The notes beneath the pieces were generated by a model, which ran no database searches, was not told the origin of the DNA, and saw only the letters and a program-made list of their open reading frames with translations. Both the position numbers and the translations under genes were made by a program. Of a DNA stretch of 64,000 bases, positions 57,286 to 64,000 are shown one piece after another (within the stretch, counting starts at the first letter, position 1; each line of letters starts with the position of its first letter). Source of the DNA: Flabesymbios commensalis (lineage: Eukaryota; Annelida; Polychaeta; Terebellida; Flabelligeridae); assembly GCA_964017125.1 (NCBI GenBank), contig OZ024903.1, positions 61,318,670 to 61,382,669 of the forward strand. Reading direction: 5' to 3'.

Positions 57286-57400
57286 CCGCCCAGCAAACAC
57301 GATACGTTAAACCAATGCCGATTTCATGTTGGGCCGACGTCGGAGACGGCGGGCCAACATGCAATCGGCATTGCTTTAACGTCTCGTGTTTGATGGGCGG
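57286..57400. mobile_element. palindromic element A, intact
   Basis: CCGCCCAGCAAACACGATAC to CTCGTGTTTGATGGGCGG. Both arms read CAATGCCGATTNCATGTTGG, a change not seen in other copies; core GACGTCGGAGACGGCGG. CCG/CGG extends the palindrome past the family ends. Confidence 0.92.
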
Positions 57401-59792
57401 GAATTATGCCTACATAATTGGGATAAATAGAGATATTGAGAAGCGATAGACTACCTAGGCCATTATCATGATTATTACCTCATATCGTACATGCAGACAG
57501 GACTATCACCGCCACAGACTACCTCGTCGATCAAATATTATGTTCTATCCTTGATGAAAAGAACGATCTGAGATAATGTGCATTTAGTAATAAACATTGA
57601 TGAGACCAGTATAATTATATAATAACATTGTCGTTGTTTCGATGGTGGTTTCTAATGCCAACATTATCTTTTATTGTATGTGAAGAGTGTCGTAACAGGC
57701 AATACCCAGATTAGAGACAAAACTGATAAATACTGCGAGTACTGCTGCGTGTGATTATTATTATCTCCATCTCTGAATTTTACCACTTTTGATACATTAT
57801 CACACAAAATTACAAGCATATAATGTGGTAGATTACACGCTATGCTACAACATTCCATCTTCCCCCGCAAGGTTCGCTACGTCTGAGGTCGCAGACCGAT
57901 GACGGCCTCGCTGTGTCAAGATTTGCTGCCGTGAAGATGCAACATTAATCAACACAAGGTCAGCGTTTTGCGTTTTTTTCAGTGTTGTGGTAGCACCCGA
58001 CGGAGATTGAACCCTGGACGTTCAGGCGAAAGCGCACGATTTATATCCTTTATTACACGTACTACGAGCGAATCTTCAACAACCGGATCATTAGTTTGGT
58101 CAACTTGACATTATTAATAAATTATTGTCATAATAAAACACTCGTCCTCTCTACCATAAATTCACTCTGTCCTTGTGGTGACAGTTTTCTCCTGACAATC
58201 ATGGTATAGGTTATATGCCTGGGCAGAACGTGTCCCAGAATTATGTATTGAAGGATCCCAGATTCCTCTATCAGCCAGAGGGTCGTATGTGCCACTCATA
58301 CGGTCAATAGAGGTCAATATATATCATGTCGCATTGTTAATGTAACATATTTCTTTTATTGCGTCAAAATATAGAGCCCTGATTTGCAGGTTCAATATTA
58401 CAAATTGTAAAACACAGTATTTGATTGATTTATCTGAATCACACACTCTCCTATACTATGGCATGACTAGACACCTGTTTGATGCGACACAATAATAAAT
58501 TCATATAATATCATGAGAATGTTTTGTTATGATGCAATCATAACAATTAGTATTAGTTACAAATTGTTCAAAGGCCTGGAGTATGTAGTGCTGTCTATGA
58601 TACTGTGCATGGTGAACATCATTCGATAAGAGTAGGGCATAATCTTGAATTCAGTCTTCTTGCTTTCGCTATATTGCCATGATGTGCGGAAGGCAATATT
58701 CAGTCACCGTAGTATTAGTATTCAGTATGACACTGTGGACTTTACTCTCATTGTATAGTACTCATAGGCTACTTCAGGTGTATGCGTAATAAGCCACAGA
58801 TCCACAAATCATGACGCCATATCTCACAAAAGATTATTCATTAGCTCAAATCAGTTCCCAGAAAAGGCTAAGTATCGCACAGTGTAAAGTCCATATCAGA
58901 CCGTATATTTTTTACTGTGATCGTAAAGCCAGTTTACATCCTACATCTATTTGCCACAACTACATATTTAATATAGTAATAGTAATACTAATACAGCATA
59001 CATATTACTAACTAGAATTTTAAGCAATCATTGTGTTCTCAGAAATGTGTAGGGGCCTATGTTTTAATTCAAGTGTTGTTTTTCAATTAATTCGATAATA
59101 CATACTGCTATTATACTTTTGGTCAATTTTTAACTAACTCTAGCTATTCTTAATTAATTAACGACAATGTTTGCTTATCACGTCGAGGAAATGTTATCAA
59201 GTTGTATAAATATTTTACGTTACGTGAGCGTCCGATCGCTGTGTACAGCATCAGTTACGACATCTAATAATTAACATTGATCACTAATAATATATAATTG
59301 TATAATATTTAAACACATTTTTGTCAGGTTCTGGAACGATTTTTTAAAGTAATAACTCTAAATATGAGAATTTCAACACTTGTAATTTATTTAAGAGGTA
59401 AATAATAAACGCGAATACATTTATTTGGTGAAAATATAAAAATCTACATGACTTCCTATATCACAATTAAAGTCGAGAAATTTTAAAGGAGTTGAGAATA
59501 TGTTAAAATGAAAATCATAATGTATACTTCAATATTACTGTTGTTTAGTATGCGATTACAATAATGGCCATGTGTATTCTTTTCTTATCATGATTATTCA
59601 AGTATTGAAATGGATGGTGTTTTACGCCATCTTTTTGTATACATATAGGCTATGCTGGACAGGTAACAGTATCTGAGTATATTTCTACCCTGTTAATCAG
59701 ACCACGAAGAATGACACATAAATTAAACAGTCTGATACTAAACCGCGCGCGTTCTGTGGACATGAGTGTCACAACAGTACTCTGGAAAGCCC
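57401..59792. other. 2.4-kb non-coding stretch
   Basis: AT-rich with no recognised repeat other than the tRNA-like segment near 58.0 kb. Open frames of 66-68 codons have no recognisable motif. Confidence 0.5.
57985..58062 (-). mobile_element. possible tRNA-derived SINE fragment
   Basis: Minus strand contains CCAGGGTTCAATCTCC, a good B box, followed by GTCGGGTGCTACCACAAC. The A box is unconvincing. Confidence 0.4.
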
Positions 59793-60034
59793 TTAACCCT
59801 TTAACCGCCGTTGCCGCATATATTTGGGTTTACATTTTTTTTATTAGCACATTAAGTACCACCTTTTAAGCACGATAAAATGTGACATAAATCAGCAATA
59901 TTTGAAAACAGTTCACCTCCATTTTGTCAAATCTGAATAATTTTTACTCACTTGAAGTTGTGGATCGCGTCAGCGAGACACAACTTCAAGTGGGTGAAAA
60001 TTCAGATTGAATAATTTGGCGGTTAAAGGATTAA
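59793..60034. mobile_element. piggyBac-type MITE, family C
   Basis: TTAACCCTTTAACCGCCG to GGCGGTTAAAGGATTAA. Hairpin (59947-60000) CACTTGAAGTTGTG / CACAACTTCAAGTG around GATCGCGTCAGCGAGA. Confidence 0.9.
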
Positions 60035-60524
60035 ACGTCATGTTCAAGTTTGAACAAAATAGTGCGGTTTTTCACGGGATCAAAGTTCGATTCCACAGAA
60101 ATATGACGTGTTCCACAGCGTCACAAAGAATTGAGTTCTCGTCAAGACCAAGGCTTGTCAAGACGTAATAGGCACGATGAATGATATTTTGATGACATAC
60201 TAAAACAACTAGCCGTTGCCTGATATGGATTATGGCGCACGTGTCGACGGTTGATAGAGAGATAGTAATAGATAATAATAGAAATGAAGAACATAAACTG
60301 CGCAGCTAGATAGATAAACACGGGCTGGTTTACAATAGTTTACAGATAATTACATTGTTTATGTTTTTGCACCATGTATACATCCCTGTCAAATTGAACA
60401 GTTGAATTTTAACCAGAGATCTTATACGATTTCTGGTTGTACTTCGCCAGTTCAATTCAATTCAACACTGGTTGTACTTCGCTAGTATACTCCAGCTGAC
60501 AAAGAGTGCATTCAGCAGGCTGTA

Positions 60525-60634
60525 CCCCAGCAAACGCAAAACATTTGTACAACATTTATACAACGTCGGTCCAACGTCTTCGACGTTGGTCCAACATTGT
60601 ATAAATGTTGTACAAATGTTTTGTGTTTCCTGGG
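60525..60634. mobile_element. palindromic element A, CAAAACATTTG subfamily, intact
   Basis: CCCCAGCAAACGCAAAACAT to ATGTTTTGTGTTTCCTGGG; perfect central palindrome CCAACGTCTTCGACGTTGG. Confidence 0.92.
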
Positions 60635-61120
60635 AGCTGCAGTAAGCATTAAATGTACGTTACCATAAGTAACAGGTATATTAAAGAGACATTATCTGCC
60701 TCTAGAAGCGCTGTCTGCATATTATGACTTCGTGTACATAATGATATGATGGATAAAGGGCTGTTTTCCTAATTAGTAATTATTCTCGTCTTGGTTGCTC
60801 ACACTAATTAACTCAATCCACGGCACAGAACAAACACTAATCATCATTGGATCAATAATTACAAGATAAACCTACCACGAATTGGACATGGCGGCATTGA
60901 CATAACGTCACGCGTATGTGTACTGAGCAGAGTTACTGCGGCGTTGAGGGAATGTTTCAGCAGAATACGTTTGTCGTTTCATTTTCATCAAGTTTTTTAC
61001 GACAAATTACTTAGTATTAATAGTGACAAGACTAAAGTGGAAAACGCCAAACACAAGATAGGGCCTCTATACAAAACACAAGATAAACGTCTGCTTTAAA
61101 ATTAAAAACTGCTTTGTTTA

Positions 61121-61178
61121 AACCAGCGAATACAAAGCATTGGTTCTTTGATGGTGTAATGCCTCGTGTTTGCTGGTT
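61121..61178. mobile_element. palindromic element A, mini form
   Basis: AACCAGCGAATACAAAGCATTG and ATGCCTCGTGTTTGCTGGTT with a very short middle. Confidence 0.7.
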
Positions 61179-61975
61179 CATTACTCTGTGTCCAAGTCAA
61201 TCTGATATTAAATGTTACAGCTACATGTGTAAGGATTTGTTACAATGATCGGCAAGGTTTCATTGTCGCTGTGCTAGACACTGGAAGTGACCGTAGTCCA
61301 ATTAATTATATGACATCAGAAATACATAACCTTGACATGTACCTGTAAAATACGATGAATCCCTGATGAATCCTCTTATGTATGGTTGCATACATTAGTT
61401 CACTTTGTATATTCTCATGTTTCCAATGAGATGTTAATGATTGCTACACCGTTTTAAATTAGATATGTTTGTGCTTTCTCCACCAGTAGTAAATACACGC
61501 CGAAATATATATACTTGAAATATGAAACTGTGCTAGTAGTATGCATATAAGTTATTCTACAGTAATACCCGGTAGTTTTCTATAAATTAAATCTTTTGAT
61601 AGGTACAGAAATAATACAATAATAAAAAGGCATGGGACATGATGTAAAGCGGTCTTTCTGTGCATCGGAGTGGATTATGATTTACCATATATATTTACAT
61701 AATCCATATTGACATTTTTCTGCGACGCACTACTTTTTTATTATCCTGTAATGCACCTAGCTGACTTGTCACGTGTGGGGTGTCATTAAGTATCATCCAG
61801 GTACTTCCAGGTACCCCAGGTAAATGGCCTGTATCGGTACCCCTTCTGTACAGTGGCTGTAAAAGTGGCTGTAAAAGCTCTCAAGAATCTGCCCCTCTCC
61901 ACATCCCCTCTCTGGCCCCTCAAGTGTCATTAGCTGGTTGATCGATAATCACTTTGGCCGTCACGGGCACTCAAC

Positions 61976-62072
61976 CTCCAGACACCAGACGCTGATCCAG
62001 TGCTGGTTTAATGCTGGTCCAGCGTCGCAGACGCTGGGCCACTAGTAAACCAACATTGGATCAATGACTTCT
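61976..62072. mobile_element. palindromic element A
   Basis: CCTCCAGACACCAGACGCTGA, core CCAGCGTCGCAGACGCTGGGCC, right arm CCAACATTGGATCAATGACTTC. Terminal parts eroded. Confidence 0.82.
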
Positions 62073-62484
62073 GTTCAACCTGCAGTGCCATACGGCAGCC
62101 CATTGCTCTGTCAATGCCTGGCCAGACGTTCTCTCTATGCTGTTTTAAAGTATAGTGCTGTTTTAGAGTATTCCACTGTGTACGAACAGCGGAACACATC
62201 TGTACCCAGCCTCCTTTTCAGGGCCACACTAGCACAGCTAGGTGGCACTGCTACAGTGCTTTGAGATTCTCTTCTGTAATTGCTGCGTTCTGATAGGGCA
62301 TAAAAATCTTGTGCACCGTGACCCAAACCTGACCCTCAAACTATGTCAAGTTCGAGGATTCCTTGTACATATAAGAGACAAGTTTATATAATTATGTCTC
62401 CTCTATACTAGGCTAAGGTTGTCATTATATGCCTAGTATTATTATGACCAGTACATGCGATCAACCTGTGTTGTATTACAATTG

Positions 62485-62554
62485 GTCCATCCTATACAAT
62501 GACGGCCCAGCATAAAAGCAACATTAAATGTGTGTCTTTTACTTGCGCTGGGTC
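62485..62554. mobile_element. palindromic element A, decayed
   Basis: GTCCATCCTATACAATGACGGCCCAGCATAAAAGCAACATT with right end CTTGCGCTGGG. Confidence 0.45.
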
Positions 62555-62587
62555 ATCGTTCTTACTGGTGTGCAGTCTCAGTCAGTA

Positions 62588-62670
62588 CGACACACTGACC
62601 CAATATTGGTTTAATGTTGGTCCATCGTTTGCGACGCAGGCCCAACATTAAGAAAACATTGGATCGTTGT
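62588..62670. mobile_element. palindromic element A, ends eroded
   Basis: ACTGACCCAATATTGGTTTAATGTTGGTCCATCGTTTGCGACGCAGGCCCAACATTAAGAAAACATTGGATC-type arms are clear; only the terminal ~15 bp on each side are lost. Confidence 0.82.
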
Positions 62671-62700
62671 AGACCTATCCTGTTTACGCTGTAGAATTGA

Positions 62701-62770
62701 CAATGCTGGATTGATGTATGCCAATTGTCAGCGACGCTGCCCCAACATAAAATCAGCATTGACCATGTAG
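62701..62770. mobile_element. palindromic element A, decayed
   Basis: GCTGGATTGATGTATGCCAATTGTCAGCGACGCTGCCCC and AATCAGCATTGACC. Confidence 0.6.
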
Positions 62771-63022
62771 TTTAGAATGTCAAGGACACCATTTTTGTCC
62801 GGTATTGTCTTATTGGCCAGACACAAAATCAGGTTAAATTCATGATTACGTCTACAGAACACATTTTACAGTGCAATCAATCAGAGCCACTAGCTGACGC
62901 TAGTGGAAGGATAGTGGATCTGATGAATGAGAATGATCTCTACCCCGATAGCACTACGCTGATTACAGAGATCAACTGGGGTACAATTAAAACCAGAAAC
63001 ACACATAGAGTGGTCTATAGCT

Positions 63023-63262
63023 TTAACCCTTACAACGCTGAATTAATTGTGTTTAAACCATGGATACCAAAAGGGTTTTTTCAATTTGAAATAATTATAA
63101 ATGTTTTCGTTAGCTCTTTCCGGTTCATTTGAATACTTTTGTTATGGCTATATGACCATTATAAATATTTTAATTCTTTCAGTGCGGGGATCGTCCTTAT
63201 ATGTCCGTCTACATACGTCTTATGCTGACGTATGAAGACGGTTCCCGCGCTGAAAGGGTTTA
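63023..63262. mobile_element. piggyBac-type MITE, family B
   Basis: TTAACCCTTACAACGCTGAA to GCGCTGAAAGGGTTT. Body AAAGGGTTTTTTCAATTTGA and TTTGAATACTTTTGTTATGG; hairpin (63184-63250) CGGGGATCGTCCTTATATG / GTATGAAGACGGTTCCCG. A 96-codon open frame starting at 62842 runs into it and is not a gene. Confidence 0.85.
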
Positions 63263-63310
63263 TGTTGGTGCATCGTGCAAACATTAAACCAACATAGGGT
63301 CTGCATATCT
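63261..63310. mobile_element. palindromic element A, short remnant
   Basis: TATGTTGGTGCATCGTGCAAACATTAAACCAACATAGGGTC keeps part of both arms, abutting the MITE on its left. Confidence 0.5.
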
Positions 63311-64000
63311 TATTCATATCGCTTTGGAACTTCGAACTTTTCAAACAGGGTCATGTCTGCTGATTTTTCGTTAGAGTGGCGTATTTTGCGGTGGTGCACA
63401 TGAATAACCATACGGTGGTTATTGTATGGAGTTGGGATCTATCGTTTGCCGCCCTCAATGGCTATGTGTTGACATGGGAATACTCTCAACTTGCTATTTG
63501 CTTTACGATTTATGGTCTTGTACATAATTTACACCATAATGAACAATATTTTGTATAGGATGTAAGCTTAGCTATACATCTTAGCTCTACACCTACTATT
63601 ACATACTATCAATAATACATAAGAGTAGCATTTTTATTCCCTAGCAGCCATGGTTTCACCTTTTAGTCGCACATACGTGTACCACACTCAGCTGTCAGGG
63701 GTGGATAATAATTACATATATCTGAAAGTGAAACATTATCAGGTTTATATTTCGATCTTATTTTTCACCATGTGTGCACTATATAGATGATTGAAAATTT
63801 TACATTGAGTACCTCTAATCTACAGACGTTTTTTGTTGCATTTGTATCCAGCGAGCAAATATGCGTACTTGACGCGACGACATAACCATGATGCAACGAC
63901 ATAAGCATGATATATGCTCTATGTTCAACCCAAATTTAATTTAAATGACAAACTATTAGCACTGTATACATGTATGTGTGTGGTGTGCCATATTTGGTTT
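63311..64000. other. non-coding stretch to window end
   Basis: A GACGACATAACCATGATGCA direct repeat occurs near 63876-63911. No gene supported; a 60-codon open frame at 63376-63558 has no recognisable motif. Confidence 0.45.

Noticed and set aside
1-64000. Retrovirus-like, LTR or Polinton-type elements
   Set aside because: No long direct terminal repeats with internal coding, and no reverse transcriptase, integrase or capsid-like peptides seen in the open frames.

Overview
The window looks like non-coding DNA (intergenic or intronic) from a repeat-rich animal genome, most likely a marine invertebrate. Three things point that way: AT-rich composition, no long open frames, and a very dense load of short DNA transposons and tRNA-derived SINEs. 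I cannot fix the phylum from sequence alone; a lophotrochozoan or an invertebrate deuterostome would both fit. No open frame over 175 codons exists. None that I read has a recognisable domain, and nearly all the longer ones lie inside tandem repeats or transposons. I therefore call no protein-coding gene.

Repeat content. (1) About 40 whole or decayed copies of a ~108-bp, almost fully palindromic element with ends CCCAGCAAACAC and a central GTCTACGAC-like turn. A second subfamily (CACAAAACATTTGTA arms) shares the same ends. (2) About 18 MITEs of ~200-260 bp that begin TTAACCCTT and end AAGGGTTAA. This is a TTAA target plus CCC/GGG termini, the signature of the piggyBac superfamily. They fall into several sequence families, most of them with a long hairpin. 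(3) A composite SINE with two tRNA-like modules in series, the first resembling tRNA-Glu, in six copies; three have clear target duplications and one is nested in another. (4) Other tRNA-derived SINE fragments. (5) Smaller palindromic families and long inverted repeats (86-494, 9723-9825, 19359-19850, 45740-46061, 50744-50807).

Tandem repeats: a 26-bp/77-bp minisatellite (2.15-2.74 kb), a 32-bp satellite with a ~698-bp higher-order duplication (14.5-16.45 kb), a 26-bp minisatellite (17.29-17.71 kb), a compound GATT/ATTC microsatellite (29.2 kb), an 18-bp minisatellite (29.5 kb), and a ~161-bp tandem array inside a terminally inverted element (34.8-36.4 kb).

Layout: 0-9 kb holds inverted repeats, a minisatellite and scattered palindromes. 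9-13 kb is sparse. 13-18 kb is dominated by satellites. 19-27 kb is rich in palindromic elements and holds a paralogous pair of blocks (23.06/25.83 kb). 27-34 kb has a cluster of piggyBac-type MITEs. 32-40 kb carries the composite SINEs and the 161-bp array. 41-53 kb mixes all families. 53.3-56.4 kb is a nearly perfect 1.4-kb tandem duplication in which only the second copy carries a 215-bp transposon. 57-64 kb returns to scattered elements. Two palindromic octamers, TAGGCCTA and TACATGTA, are far commoner than composition predicts and lie mostly outside the elements. There are no cooperating genes to describe; the interest lies in the repeat biology.
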